Source of the DNA: Nereocystis luetkeana
Lineage: Eukaryota > Sar > Phaeophyceae > Laminariales > Laminariaceae
Direction of reading: 5' to 3'
Assembly: GCA_031213475.1 (NCBI GenBank)
Contig: JARUPZ010000001.1
Span: 20,738,933 to 20,802,932 of the forward strand
DNA length: 64,000 nt
In this document: positions 1 through 11,664 of the stretch, one piece after another
How positions within the stretch are numbered: position 1 is the first letter of the stretch
Layout of the letters: every line of letters starts with the position of its first letter
Translations under genes and position numbers: made by a program
Notes under the pieces: generated by a model
Told to the model about the DNA's origin: nothing
Seen by the model: only the letters and a program-made list of their open reading frames with translations
The model's database searches: none

Positions 1-1660
1 CATAAAACACAGAGCCCGCATTGCAGCCATTCAAAGGAGGCGTGGTCTCACCTCAATAAGGAATGTTCGGGGGCTGGGCAGGTGCTTGTATCGAGCAGGG
101 AGAGGACTCCACCCTCACTGGCGGGAGGGTCGGATTCGAATTCACTCGACGTGAGGTGTTGAAATCTCATTTTTATGCCACCCTTGTTGTGCGATGTGTT
201 CGTACAGACGTTTTTTATAGTAGCACGTAGGATTCTGTGCCGAGCTTCGAGGATGTTTCGTTTTTGCGTGCGTACTGATTCTTCCTGTTGTTGATGCCTA
301 CGTGTAACTAGTGAACGTTCATGAGGATATACATCGAGCATAGCTCACGGCGTTTGTGGAAGTCCGTTCTGAGAGACGGTACTCGTCAGTAGCCATCATG
401 GTCGTTACTCGGCAACACTTTTTTTGTCGCCTGATATTCATTGACGCATTTCTAGGTACCACAGACAGTTTCCCAGGCTGTGGGTCGTAGTTCAACAGTG
501 TACAGCAGCAGCTGTCTTTTTGCACTATCTACCGCTGTGCACTCCTTCACAGAATAGGTATCAATACAAAATATCATCGTGGGTCTACTGTAGTACGTAC
601 GTGCAGAATCTACGTCAGTACATGTAGTACGCGAGAATTGGTAAATCATAGAGAAGATATCTTCAGTATCCCTCGGGGACCGGTAGCAGAGTATTTTGAT
701 ATGATCGAAGTAACAACATAGGTCGCGAGTACGTACCCCAAGAGATATCGATCGTGGCAGTAAAACCGGGGTATCGTGTTGTTGTGGTTGGTTATTAGCT
801 GACTTCAAGAGTATTTCCCTCTTTTGATTCTAGTTTGAACGGAATGTAGGGGTCATCCTTTGAATCGAGCCTCGAGCGCACACGCGCACCGCTACCCTAT
901 GAGCTCACTCTACTTTTGCTCACCATCATCAGCTTCCGGCTGAGTAAATCAATCAACACTGTGACTTGGGGTCACCACACCACCCAATCTTCTTTTTCCT
1001 TTCTATTTGAAGCTTCACGTACAAGTCACCTGACAGTGGCTACGTGTTTGCCTCGAACATTGTGACTGGGTGTTGACCGGACATCGGCAACCGAGTGTCG
1101 ACGTACACATCAGCTCTGCGCTGGTACACACGTCAATCGCCATACCTAGTATCCGTGCCGTTAATAAATGGTCTTGTTGTCCATATGGCTACATCATATA
1201 TTATGACGCAAAGAGCGTCAGAGCCATAGTTTGTTTTGCCTCGAAGTTCGTAGACCGCCCTCACACAAGCCGTCAATGAAGCTACTGTATCTGTTAGGTG
1301 GCACGCTAAAGACTGTTCATACGGAAGGGGGGGGGGGGGTCGGGTTCATCGCATGTTGGTCTAGCCGATGAGAGCGGCTCGACCGTGCGAACACGTTGTG
1401 TCTTGGTGATCGTTTGATAGCGATATGCCCGGCGAAAGGATTGGTTGCTCCTCTGCGACAGACACCTAATGTTTGCGTTAACAATTTTATTGCGGTACAC
1501 CACCCGCCCGAACCAGGAGACTGAACACGATGGCATAGTACCCCCCCTAGCGTAGACGCGATCTTAGACGTAACCGGAAACATACCCCGGGCCCTAAGAT
1601 TCCTTGCACCACCCTCGCCTCAACTTGTATGCCACGCTTGTTACCGGCAAAAGCTCGGCC
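1..1660. other. No recognisable gene
   Basis: Only short, unconvincing open frames and a G run near 1327-1339 are visible. I recognise no exon with plausible splice borders and no family A, B or C copy here. Confidence 0.5.
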
Positions 1661-1667
1661 TCTTATT

Positions 1668-1774
1668 CTGGGGGACCATAGTTAACAGGACCAAATATTG
1701 TTAGTAAAAATGGTGAAACATAAAGGTTTTTATGTGTATCATAGGTCCTGTTAACTATGGCCCCCCGTAATAGG
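1668..1774 (-). mobile_element. Family B MITE
   Basis: Both inverted ends are present: a GGGGGACCATAGTTAACAGG start and a mirror end CCTGTTAACTATGGCCCCCC. The internal block ATATTGTTAGTAAAAATGG reads in the opposite sense to most other copies. No open frame is present. Confidence 0.85.
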
Positions 1775-2052
1775 TGAAATTCAGATATCAATATATTACT
1801 AGGACGATCGACGGGTCTCACGGTTGGGGTGGCGTCGCTTCGGCACATATTCGCTGGGGGAATGCGCCCCTCGCTTGACCAAGCATTCGAAATCGCTGGG
1901 ATCTCGTTTGTGCTGCGCAACAGTATTTGATGCATGCTTACCGCCTTGAGATTATCGAGGCTGACCGTATCAATTTCATGGCTTGAGTCCAACTTGCAGT
2001 ATTCTGTATGTTTCGTGTTGCGCGTCTCCTATAGAAGAGGCGAAGCCCTCCG

Positions 2053-2299
2053 AAGACGCTTTCTACGAGAGAGGTAGCACATTTCGGCTTTTTTGTTTCT
2101 GAATGACGGGCCTCCTTAACCCACAATCGTCCAAACGTCAATGTTGTTTCGAAAAATGACGTTTTGTATACTTGGGCCATGAGATCTTTCATTCGGAAGC
2201 AATATCATTTTTGCTGAGCTCCTTTTTCGGATGAGGTAAGTGGCTCCTCGAGTGATGAGCCTCGAAAAATTCTGGGTGAACCTCTAGCGTAGAACGTCT
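2053..2299 (-). mobile_element. Family A element
   Basis: The copy runs from a diverged TTTCTACGAGAGAGGTAGCAC end to GAACCTCTAGCGTAGAACG. The inner landmarks AATGACGGG, TACTTGGGCCATGAG and GGATGAGG are all present. It is non-coding. Orientation is arbitrary: minus means the GGAGCTCC side lies at the right. Confidence 0.85.
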
Positions 2300-2339
2300 C
2301 TGAAAGTAAAATCTTCACTGTTTCTCCAGCAGTCTAGTG

Positions 2340-2460
2340 TCCTCCCCACCCGTGAACGTCACCACGGCCAGAAACGACCACCGTCACCACCGTTTCCACC
2401 AACACCACCAACACTTTCACTCCCACTACCACCGCGAACGCCGACGCCACCAATTACACG
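2340..2460. repeat. CCA/CCG-rich simple sequence
   Basis: This is an irregular run of CCACC, CACCAACA and CCACCGT triplets. The His-rich open frame across it follows from the triplets and has no other coding sign. Confidence 0.6.
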
Positions 2461-2795
2461 GCATACCGGAGATCCCATTTGGGACGTGGCATCGGCAGAA
2501 CGCATACCATATGTCCGTGCTGCACGGTATAAAGGTTACGTTTTCGAGTGTGAGCCTTCATCGCGGACGGTTTTTCATCGAACAAACTACCCAACACGAT
2601 TGACTCCGACGAGATGATGCATCTTGTTGCTCGTCCTAATGGCGTGTAGCTCTCGAATTGTATGTCTCTGTTCTTGTCTCACCGTTTCTTAGATATCTAA
2701 CGATATGCGCGACACAATTGGTCCTCATGAGAGAGCCTCTCGTATAAGTAGGTGCTTTCTCTACGGATCTACTGTAGAGTCAGACGCCTAGGATG

Positions 2796-3050
2796 ACGCG
2801 TTCTACGATAGAGTTAGCACATCTCCGCTACAATTTTCTCATTTAATTTGATGGCGGGGCTGCTAAACCCAAAGTTGTCGGAATGTCAATCTTATTTCGA
2901 GAAATGACGTTTTTGTATACTTGGGCCACGGCACTATTCATCGGGATGCAATTTGGTTTTTGTAGAAGTCAGGTTGCGGGTGCTCGGTATGGAGCTCCCC
3001 AAGTGAGGAGCCTCAGAAAATGTAGGGTGAACCTCTATCGTAGAATGCCT
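2796..3050 (-). mobile_element. Family A element
   Basis: This is a nearly complete copy, from GCGTTCTACGATAGAG to CCTCTATCGTAGAATGCC. It is followed after about 50 bp by another copy in the same orientation. Confidence 0.92.
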
Positions 3051-3098
3051 CCAACACCAGCACTAACCCACCCGCTCACGCGACGTCTCCTATGCCCC

Positions 3099-3345
3099 CG
3101 ATGCGTTCTACGATAGAGGTAGCACATTTCTGCTAAATCGTTTTCTGAATGACGTGGTCCCTGAACCCAAATTCGTCCGAATGTCAATCTTGTTTCGGGA
3201 AAAGACGCTTGTTTGTATGCTTGGGTCATGGGATTATTCCTCGAAACGCGATTTGATGTTGCTGAAGTCAGTTCGGATGAGGTATGGAGCTCCTTAAGTG
3301 AGGGGCCTCAGAAATGTTAGAGTGAATCTCTATTGCAGAACTCCT
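3099..3345 (-). mobile_element. Family A element
   Basis: This is the second of two neighbouring same-strand copies. The left end reads GCGTTCTACGATAGAGGT. The right end has decayed to CTCTATTGCAGAACTCC. Confidence 0.92.
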
Positions 3346-3689
3346 CCCCCGTCTGACGAGATCTGCAAACAGGAAAGCCCAACACGCACATCGATCCCCG
3401 GATCGATATTTGGATGGGTAGTGAGGCATTCTACGTTAGCGGGTGCCCGTTTCGACTAAACCCGTTCTTACCTTTGGAGCTTCTCAAGCCAGCAACTACC
3501 AGTACACCAGTTCGCAGGACACCTATCTTCGATTCAGGTATCGAGGTACTCTTTCGAGGTGCTCAGAATAAATGTATGGAACACCGGCAAACGTGGCATT
3601 GCTCTAGCACCGAAACATCCACAAATTCCGGTGGCAACCGTGGAGGGCTTCAAGAGGCTGACGGTTGAGCGTTGGTCCGGAGCGCAAAC

Positions 3690-3783
3690 GGGGGGGGGGG
3701 GGTGGTGTGCTTAGATTAAAACTTTCTGTATTTTTCGGCGTTTCTCTCGACCCTCGCATACTCCCCCCCCCCCCCCCCCCTCC
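3690..3783. repeat. G tract and C tract pair
   Basis: A run of G near 3691-3702 and a longer run of C near 3765-3781 lie about 60 bp apart. Together they could form a G/C hairpin. No gene was seen around them. Confidence 0.7.
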
Positions 3784-3964
3784 CCTATTGGATGCGTACG
3801 GGCAACCCTTGATTATGCGGGGCAATAGACGTATGTCATATACCCTCGGGGCGCAGAACGTAAAGGGTGCCGCCGATCAGCCGGGTTGCTTGCACCAAGT
3901 GCGAAGCGGACGTGGTTTGGCGAGTCCCACGGAAAGTGACTTGTATATCTCTACGATTCGCCCA

Positions 3965-4227
3965 TGAGGGGTTCTACGATAGAGGCTCACGCTAAATGTT
4001 CTGAGGCTCCTCCCTTAAGGAGCCCTATACTTATAGTAAGCGACCCGAACACTGTCTTCATACAAATCAAATCGTATCCCGATCAATCATCACATAGCCC
4101 GGGTACACAATTGCGTCGTTTCTCGAGACAAGATTGGCATTCCGACGATTTCGGGCTAAGAAGCTCCGTCATTCAGTCATCCAGAAAACATTTCAGCGGA
4201 AATGTGCTACCTCTATCGTAGAACGCG
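3965..4227 (+). mobile_element. Family A element
   Basis: The copy is complete in plus orientation. It starts GGGGTTCTACGATAGAGG, carries CTTAAGGAGC internally, and ends ACCTCTATCGTAGAACGC. Confidence 0.92.
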
Positions 4228-4229
4228 TC

Positions 4230-5685
4230 CCCTGAGGCGGCCACTGCCACGCGTGGTGTGCGTTCTTGCCTGTTGGATGGCAGCGTAGAGGGGGCGGTAC
4301 TCATGCCATGCACGGCCGTTGTCTTACAAGACCCTCGCAAACCCACACCACCGTGCCGCGAGAGTCGAGGTTTCCAACGGCCAGGTAGCAATTGCTCGTA
4401 CCAAGCGCTAAGCGCCAAGAGGGGCTGGACGAGTCGTATGAGGGCTGAGCTGCACCCTGATCATAAAATGCTTGTGAGGCTTAGGTCGACACGTTTCGCG
4501 AACTTTGTTCCATTCACAACGCTGAAGGGGGAGGGGATAGACGTCATGGGGAAAACCAGGCGCGCTATGGAAGGGGGGGGGGGGTTACCGAATCTCGTTT
4601 TACACCTTGCCGCCGCAAAACATTGACTGCCCTTAAGACAAATGGGAGGGGCACCACAATCAATGAAAACAAACCGTACAAAACACGCGAAATGCTTGTT
4701 GCTAGGTGCGCTTAGAAAAACCGCCTTGGGCCAGAAATACTGTACAGTTGTTTGGCCCAGAGCTACCCCCTCTTTCCGCCGTAGGATCGCTCAAACATGT
4801 GCTATATATAAACGCTTGGAGACCCCCAACGTAGCGGTCAAAACGACGACGCTCTCGACGTGGTCAGCCGTGTACGACCAGCGTGAGGGTCCGCAAGAGC
4901 CGGTTGGGTCAGAACGCACTCACGACGTACGAATCCTTGTAAACGTAACTCGGGCACAAATCGGTACGTCCCTCCTGTTAAGAAACGACCGACGCCGCAA
5001 TCGTCACGTTTCGTCGTCAATCTTTCCCTCTGACGTCCAAAGAGAGCTAAGAAGGCGATGACCTCCAGTATCGGCATACCTAGGATGGACGTCGTAGCTC
5101 CCAGCCGGTATCACAGCCATGGCGAATAGCTGCCTCCCCCGTTCAGGCTCCCCCATCAGTCTGGGATACATCGGTCCCTAGCTGTGTGCTACTCCTCTCC
5201 TACGTCCACACGGCGAGACCAAGGCTGTAAAATAAAAACGGCGGCACCATCATGGTGGGTAGCCGACGCGTGCTACATACTGGTGGGGTAGCGGATGCAA
5301 CAGTTGCGATCGGGGTTCACCTACGGGTTTCCGCAGAGTTTCGTCTTGAGAATATCTTATCATCCCTCAGAAACGGCATAAACAAACGCGTATGCACATC
5401 TCGGTGACCACTTCCATGGCCTACGGGGGTCTACAGATCGGGATATTTATCTGACACAGCGACATTGGGTACTAGTAATAGTAGTAGTAGTTTCTGACAT
5501 TAGAAGCGCTACCAGCAAGAAACTATTTCGCTCTAAACTTTACTACCCCTACCAATGAACGCCTCAGTCACCTAATAATGATCGTGAGGGCTCCCAATCG
5601 AGAAGCCTCATGTACACCTTGCCCGATACTTAACTTCAGAAAATGTGTCGCCTTAACGCGACGAGCGATCCCACAAGAAGGGTGG
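4230..5685. other. Mostly unassigned; weak family G fragment
   Basis: Two moderately long plus open frames (4258-4626 and 4642-5061) occur without recognisable domains or splice context. At 4395-4490, ACCAAGCGCTAAGCGCC and GAGCTGCACC resemble family G. There is a G run at 4573-4583. I see no supported gene. Confidence 0.4.
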
Positions 5686-5782
5686 TTAACCCTTTTAGAA
5701 CCGCAGTCCCGTTCTGGGGACAATTCACTCAAATTTCAAGTAGTTTGTCCCCAAAACGGGACTGGGGTTCTAAAGGGGTTAA
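5686..5782. mobile_element. Family C palindromic MITE
   Basis: The copy is bounded by TTAA on both sides. The arms read AGAACCGCAGTCCCG and CGGGACTGGGGTTCT around a short AT-rich middle. It is nearly a perfect hairpin with no coding capacity. Confidence 0.93.
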
Positions 5783-6059
5783 CGAAACTTTCTGTGACAG
5801 AAATGGGGACACTCGTACCCTGCAAGCGGGAGAGCTCTGTGCCCGAACCATGGATCCGCTAAAACGTGATACGGGCTTCTATGGCAGCACGCATGAGTGT
5901 GTCAGTCGAGGATATCTGTCTGTCCGGAAGCCTTGGAGAGAAACAAAGAGCTATTTCTCGCTCTTTCGTCGAGCGCGCGTGTGAACTAAATCGTGCCAAC
6001 CGTCTTCGGTGTCAGAGCTTTGATGTCTTTGGCGCAACGCCAACCCTATAGCCAGACTT

Positions 6060-6315
6060 CCTAAATTAATCGACGAAGAGTAAAACGAATCGAAATCGTA
6101 ACAAAAGGCTAACAGAAAAAATCAACCGAACAACGGCACAACCTGGAAAAGAAAAATCAACCCTAACCACATCCCACGAAATCAGACAGAAAAAAAGGAA
6201 AAAACACCGAACCAACCTAAGCCAACCCAACCAAATACTAACGCAGTCGGAACCAAACCACATTAAACTTGGAAAAACGAAACAGTCCAAATATCAACCC
6301 AACCCAACCTAAAGG
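6060..6315. repeat. Purine-biased low-complexity tract
   Basis: The plus strand is almost free of T runs and is rich in AAACGAA, CCAACC and AAAAAA. The minus strand is therefore pyrimidine-rich. Similar tracts occur at 16340-16470 and 18900-19040. They could be intronic pyrimidine tracts, but no exon borders were found here. Confidence 0.5.
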
Positions 6316-6519
6316 ATACACTGTTCACGGCAAGGTGTCCTCGATCGGAATCTTAAATCCGAGTTCAACCATCTGACACGAAACGGGGTCGTCCCCGGAC
6401 GCGCACGCCTCTTCCACACGCCCTCGGTCGACGAGCTGTATATCGCCGGTCAGTCGAACCCTGGTGACGGGGAACTCGATCATCTCCACCTGTCATGCGT
6501 CATCGTTACAAACGGTCCT

Positions 6520-6765
6520 AGGTCTGTCACGACAAGTATCCATTCGTCACAGAGAAATGTGTTTACCCGTCACGAAGAGGTGTTGACCCGTCACGAGAGG
6601 GTATCGGTCCGTCACGAAAGGCATCAAATCGTCCAGGCAGGTGCGGATACGTCATGAGAAGGTTTTGATCCGTCAGGAACGTTGGTGATTCTCCAAATTA
6701 CGACAGATACGACAGACATCAATCCGTCGCGAAAGGTGTCGGTCCGTCCAGCAACATGCGCCTGG
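6520..6765. repeat. Degenerate 22-bp minisatellite
   Basis: CCGTCACGA or close variants recur about every 22 bp, with a spacer like AAGGTGTTGAC between. At least ten units can be followed, the last ones weak. A lone related unit occurs near 6873. Confidence 0.75.
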
Positions 6766-6971
6766 GTTGCGGAAAGCTTGAAACGAGGCGAGATAATCGG
6801 TAGCATGGTGGTCAAACGACCGAGGATCGTCAGCTCGCAACCTCTCTGCCATCCAGCGTCCCGAACTATGCTCGATTCGTCACGGAACGCGTCGGAAATT
6901 GCGAAACGTTCGTGTAGGCATGGGTTAAGTGTGGGGCGGATGGTGTGTGTAATGCTACCAGAAACCAACTT

Positions 6972-7205
6972 GGGAGGCGTTCTACAACGGAGGTTCACCC
7001 GATAAACTCTGAGGCTCTTCACTTAGCTCCATACCTCGCCCAAACATTGGCATCAGCACAAAACAAAACGTAGCTTAATGAATAATCCCATAGTCCAAAT
7101 ATACAATGACGTCATTTTTAGAGCAAGATTCGCATTCCGACGAATTTAGGCTGGGGAACCCTGTCATTCGGAAGACATTTCAGCGACCTTTATAGTAGAA
7201 CGCGT
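6972..7205 (+). mobile_element. Family A element
   Basis: The copy starts GCGTTCTACAACGGAGGTTC and ends TTTATAGTAGAACGCGTC. It has lost a few bases before the right end, where the ACCTC of ACCTCTATCG is missing. Confidence 0.88.
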
Positions 7206-7398
7206 CTCAAGCACGGAGCCTAATCGTAACGGAGTCCTTTATCACGAACGGGCGGGGCGGGGGCTTCCCCCGTGTTCACTGCGGCGCTTAGACCACTAGG
7301 GCGAGTGGCTGCGTACCTCACCCGAAACTGGACAGTGCTCATGCTTTTTGTTGGCGCAGCGTGACACTCCCTTGATGGTGGATATCTTGTAATCCGGT

Positions 7399-7637
7399 AT
7401 TCTACGAAAAAGATTCACCCTGATATTTCTGAGGCTCCTCACTTGAGGAGCTCCATACCTCACCATAAATCGGACTGCAGCAACAATCAAATTGCATCCC
7501 GATGGGCAATCCCATGTCCCGAGTCTACGAAGACGTCAGTTTTCGCAATGAGAATGGCATTCTGACGATTTCGGGTTAAGAAACCCCGTCATTCAGAAAA
7601 CAAATCAGCGAAAATGTGCCACTTCTGTCGTAGAACG
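7399..7637 (+). mobile_element. Family A element
   Basis: The copy has a diverged left end (ATTCTACGAAAAAGATTCAC). The middle is well kept (CTTGAGGAGCTCCATACC, CCCGTCATTCAG) and the right end reads CTGTCGTAGAACG. Confidence 0.9.
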
Positions 7638-7914
7638 AGTCAACCGCATGGAGTACACTAAACGGCGGGATGGCGCTGAGTGGCCGACGGGTGGAGGTGT
7701 TGTACACTAGAGATCCACCAATACTTTCATAAGACTTCTACGTCCCCGCCGGGTACAATGCGGAATTCAACAGGGACAAACCTTCCAATGCAACTGATGC
7801 TTCGGATGTGTGGGCCGCACGCCTTGAACGCGTAGATACGGATATACCCGACGATCTGTGGTCCCGTACCTTCTTCAACTGCCCCCCGGCAAGGTGTCCT
7901 TGGTGACACAGAAC

Positions 7915-8221
7915 GTTTTTCGACTCAAATGACGCTTACCACCCCATTCGAAGTAGCGCATTTCCGCAATAATGGGTTTTAGAAGGAGGGAGCCCCTTCT
8001 CCCAAGATCGCCGCAATGCCAATCTTGCTTCGAAAAATGACGGTTTTGCCTCCTTGGGCCATGGGAATATTCATCGGGACATGCGGTTTGATCTTTTCTG
8101 ACGTCAGGGTTTGGGTGACGTACGGAGCTCCTCGAGCGAGGAGCCTTAGAGAACAAAAATGGGGCACCTCTACCATAGCAGGGGTTATATATATGCTATA
8201 CCTCTATATATCGTAGAACGA
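7915..8221 (-). mobile_element. Diverged family A element
   Basis: AGTAGCGCATTTCCGC, CAATCTTGCTTCGAAAAATG and GAGCGAGGAGCCTTAG mark the copy. The right end is expanded by an AT-rich insertion (TTATATATATGC and CTATATATCG) before CGTAGAACG. Confidence 0.75.
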
Positions 8222-8970
8222 ATCAGGTGAGGACATGAAATAGACCCCCCTTCCCGTAGCACGGCTTTCCTCCCCTGCGATCCGAGTTTTCATCTATGCC
8301 ATGTGTACCGTGTAGGTCCAGCGCCGTGCTTCTACAGCAAAGGCTTTGCATTCGTTCCGCTAGAGCATGTCACTTAAAGGGGTAGGGGCTAGCCAGTGAC
8401 GCATGCTGCGGTTAGAGTCACCTAACTGTAGGGCTCGGGCATATTCGTTATTGTTTATGATAAGGACGAGTAGTTCGTCCGAATACGTACGGGTACCATG
8501 CACGTTATACTCTTATGTAGTACTCCAGGCAGGCTGCTGAAAGCAAAAACAAAAACTGGGTTGTTTTTCTATTGGCCGACAGACGCTCGGTGTTTGATTC
8601 CCTCGATTGAGTTGCTCCTATCGCAGATCGGCACGGTCGCAGCACCCTCAGCAGTCGTTGAAGAGGTCACTTTACGCTGGCTTACAAGGCCAGTATTCGC
8701 TGAGACTGAGAGCGAGGTACGACTATATTAGAGGAGCTCTTCGCCTCTTTGAGAACAATCACAAAAGCCTAGCCACTGCTGGTATGAAATCTCACGGAAT
8801 ACACGATAGGCATCGTTAGAAAATCGCATTGTCATACACATTGGGAAGCACGCTGACTATGGTCTTGTTGCACCATGTTACAGAACTTTTGCGATGCTCC
8901 TCACGTGCGCAATACCTCTCACCTACCACCGAGTCATTCCGAGACAAAACGGATGCAAGAAAAGGTGTAC
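8222..8970. other. No recognisable gene
   Basis: Short open frames at 8498-8731 and 8607-8819 overlap in different frames and match nothing I recognise. No repeat family was identified. Confidence 0.4.
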
Positions 8971-8973
8971 GGA

Positions 8974-9217
8974 GGCGTTCTACGATCGAGGTTCACCCTA
9001 CAGTTTCTGAAGCGCCTCACCTATGGAGCTCCATAACTCACCCGAAAACTGACTCCAGCAAAAAAACAAATTGCATCCGATGAATAACCCCATGTCCCAA
9101 GTATACAAAATCGTTTTTTTTTTCAACAGGATTGGCATCCCGACTAGTAGGAGGGGGTAAGGAACGCCGTCATTCAGAAAACGGTTTTGAGGAAATGTGC
9201 TACCTCTATCGTATAAC
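8974..9217 (+). mobile_element. Family A element
   Basis: The copy starts GCGTTCTACGATCGAGGTTC and ends ACCTCTATCGTATAACG. A TTTTTTTTTCAAC run replaces the usual TTTTCGAAAC block. Confidence 0.92.
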
Positions 9218-9382
9218 GTGACTACGCTTAACCCGATGAGCAGTCCCATGGTCCACGTCCTCGTTCGAAATATATTTTGAGAACCAAAAGGATTGTCGGG
9301 TGCGCTGTAGTTCGTCAGTTGAGAAGCATCCCCATTCCTGAATAGTTTGTTCAAAGAGCGCTACCCTTCCCGTTTTGGTTCC

Positions 9383-9632
9383 GAGGCTTCCTACGACAGA
9401 GGTCTACCCTGATATTGCTGAGGCTCCTCACTTTAGGAGCTCCATGCCTCACCCGAACACAGACCTCAGCAAGAACCAGATTGCATCCCGATGAATAACC
9501 CCATAAACCAGGTACACAAAAACCTCTTTTTTCGAAACGAGTTGGGCGTTCCGACGATTTTGGGTTGAGGAACCCCGTCATTTCGAAACCATTTTAGAGG
9601 GGATGCCCCACCTCTATCGTCGAAGGCACCTT
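9383..9632 (+). mobile_element. Family A element
   Basis: The copy runs from GGCTTCCTACGACAGAGG to ACCTCTATCGTCGAAGG. The CTTTAGGAGCTCCATGCC and CCCGTCATT landmarks are kept. Confidence 0.9.
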
Positions 9633-9639
9633 CTCGTCT

Positions 9640-10470
9640 TGGGATCCTACCGTGTTTGGCACGAGCTCTACTCGGATGGGTGTGCAACCCCTCTCGTAGA
9701 ACGGGTCTTTTGATGGATTTGGGCTAGCTTCATAACGCTTTCTATAAATTGACGGGGAGAGGTGGCGCGGGGAAGGGGTGTGCTGTGGTGGATCTGACCT
9801 TGATGTCGTGTTTCTTGAGGTGGAAGCCCAGTACCCACTCGGAGTCGATTTATCCGCGTATCGAACCGGCCTTCGGGTCCCTGAGAGTGAAAATACGGTT
9901 CATCACAACCTGACCGAGGAAGAACACAGAATACAGCAAAATTACGTTGACACCTCGCCCCAGTAGATATTTTTGGTACGATTGATATGCTTGCTAGATC
10001 CGACAATGTTTAGCATGAGCTATATAACGTCGATCATTCGGAGACCCTCCAAAATATTAATACCACGTGAACGAAACGAGCCCGATACGCAGCTTGTACC
10101 TCCGTTGTGTACATACCTTCGCTTTTCCAGCGCTATCTACTCCGCCGCTGTCCTCGTTTTCACGGTGTTACGTACGGTGCCCTCGCATCTTACGATTTCT
10201 TGAAGAATTGGTTGTTGGGTGAGGAATGGAGCTCCTCAAACTAGGAGTTCCATACAGCAAAGGGCGTCCTTGGTCCTGTCTCACCCCCATTGGTGGGCTC
10301 TGCATTTTACACAAACGTGCAAAGATAGCGCTGGTGTTCGCGTGACCACCACTCCCCCATGCGGATGCGTATCGCGACATCAACCAACATAGAGTAAAAC
10401 CTCGGCATTCCAAATGGATAGGGTCGTCACTTACTTGTCCGACTAGCCCCGACCGGCTGAACCACTGGAC
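9640..10470. other. No recognisable gene; family A scrap
   Basis: Open frames on both strands overlap and look random. At 10205-10255, GGTGAGGAATGGAGCTCC followed by a mirrored GGAGTTCCATAC is a small family A scrap. Confidence 0.4.
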
Positions 10471-10472
10471 CC

Positions 10473-10569
10473 TTAACCCCTTTAGAACCGCAGTCCCGGT
10501 TTGGGGACAAACCAGTCTAATTTCAAGTGAGTTGTCCCCAAAACGGGACTGGGGTCCTAAAAGGGTTAA
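10473..10569. mobile_element. Family C palindromic MITE
   Basis: TTAA bounds both sides. The arms read CCGCAGTCCCGGTTTGG and CCAAAACGGGACTGGGG. Confidence 0.93.
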
Positions 10570-10676
10570 CGTGACCTTCTTTTCTACCGTACGTAGCGGA
10601 ACCCCACCGCTGCATTTTCTCCTTGACCGATCTGAACAACCGCTACGAGGGCGAGCAAGCAAGTCTGTACTTTATG

Positions 10677-11195
10677 AGTGACGGCTCTGGAGGACCGTTC
10701 TATGTACTGAGTTATAGAGAGGGTGAAGAAGCATGCGAAGTTATTTCAGAAACACCGTTATTTGGCTCATCATGAGTTTGTTTCTGCAGACACCGGCTGG
10801 TGCAGCCCCCGAATTGAAGAGTCTAGAAAAAAACTGAACCAGTTTGTTTCTGCAGACACCGGCTGGTGCAGCCCCCGAATTGAAGAGTCTAGAAAAAAAC
10901 TGAACCCTACATACCTAAATCGTAGCGCGGGCTCTTAACGGTCCCTAGCCAACGGCTTTCCTTCAATGAGGAACTGACCGAAATCGTCGTCATTCCTAAA
11001 GATATTCGGCAGGTTACTGGGGGCTGTAGTTCAATGATGACCGCTCTGAATGACCGTTGTACAGGGGTTTTACAGGGGCTGAGGACGCAAGCGAAACTGT
11101 CTCTGAAATACCGTTTTTTGGCTCATAACTTTGGTTTTACAAACACTGGCTGATGGAGCCGCTGAAGTGAAGAGTCTGAAAAAAACTGAACCCTG
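10677..11195. repeat. Local duplication with a 66-bp tandem pair
   Basis: A 66-bp unit (AGTTTGTTTCTGCAGACACC onward) occurs twice in a row near 10779-10910 with no visible difference. Because 66 is a multiple of three, it gives two 22-residue units in one small open frame. A diverged single unit follows at 11115-11185, after a flank that itself resembles 10700-10780 (GGCTCAT and AAATACCGTT landmarks). Confidence 0.85.
10905..11020 (+). repeat. Family F 115-bp repeat, copy 1
   Basis: CCTACATACCTAAATCGTAG, GGCTCTTAACGGTCC and CCAACGGCTTTCCTTCA also occur at 14639-14755 in the same orientation. The two copies frame the AATTGTCC repeat block. Confidence 0.85.
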
Positions 11196-11271
11196 GACCA
11201 CGCCCAGGACAACTACTATTACAACAGTCGTGTCTCCAATTGATCCAGGAGATAGTGCCGTAATTGTATTT

Positions 11272-11412
11272 TTCTTGACAATTGTTTTTTGGCGACTGTC
11301 TATTAATTGAAATTGTCCATACAACTGATTTTGGCGATTGCTTCTTAATTGGAATTGGCCAGACAATTGTTTTCGGCGGTTGGTTGTCGATCGATTGGAA
11401 TAGGCCAGGCAA
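11272..11412 (+). repeat. AATTGTCC tandem array, segment 1
   Basis: Units of about 42 bp contain ATTAATTGGAATTG, CAGACAATTG and TTTTGGCG. They have drifted from a palindromic core, AATTGTCCGGACAATT. The segment is interrupted at the right by a family A copy. Confidence 0.8.
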
Positions 11413-11413
11413 T

Positions 11414-11664
11414 TGAGGCGTTCTACGACAAAGGTTCGCCCTCTTATTTCTGACGCTCCGCACTTTGGGAGCTCCACACCTAACCAGAAACCGGACTACA
11501 GCAACAATCAAATTGCCTCCCGACGAATAATCCCATGGCCCAAGTATACAAAAACGTTAGTTTTCGCAACAAGAATGGCCTTCCAACTGTTATTGTAGGG
11601 TAAAAAAACCCGTCATTCAGACAAAAAATCAGCGGAAATGTGCTACCTCTATCGTTCAACGCGT
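11414..11664 (+). mobile_element. Family A element inside the tandem array
   Basis: The copy starts GCGTTCTACGACAAAGG right after CAATTGAG and ends ACCTCTATCGTTCAACGCGTC right before AATTGATT. It therefore inserted into the AATTGTCC array. Confidence 0.92.

Noticed and set aside
9501-9520. AACCAGGTA, CACCAGGTA (16429) and GACCAGGTA (34415) as TACCWGGTA copies
   Set aside because: They lack the left TA, so they do not show the TA-CCWGG-TA structure; at this frequency they are expected by chance.
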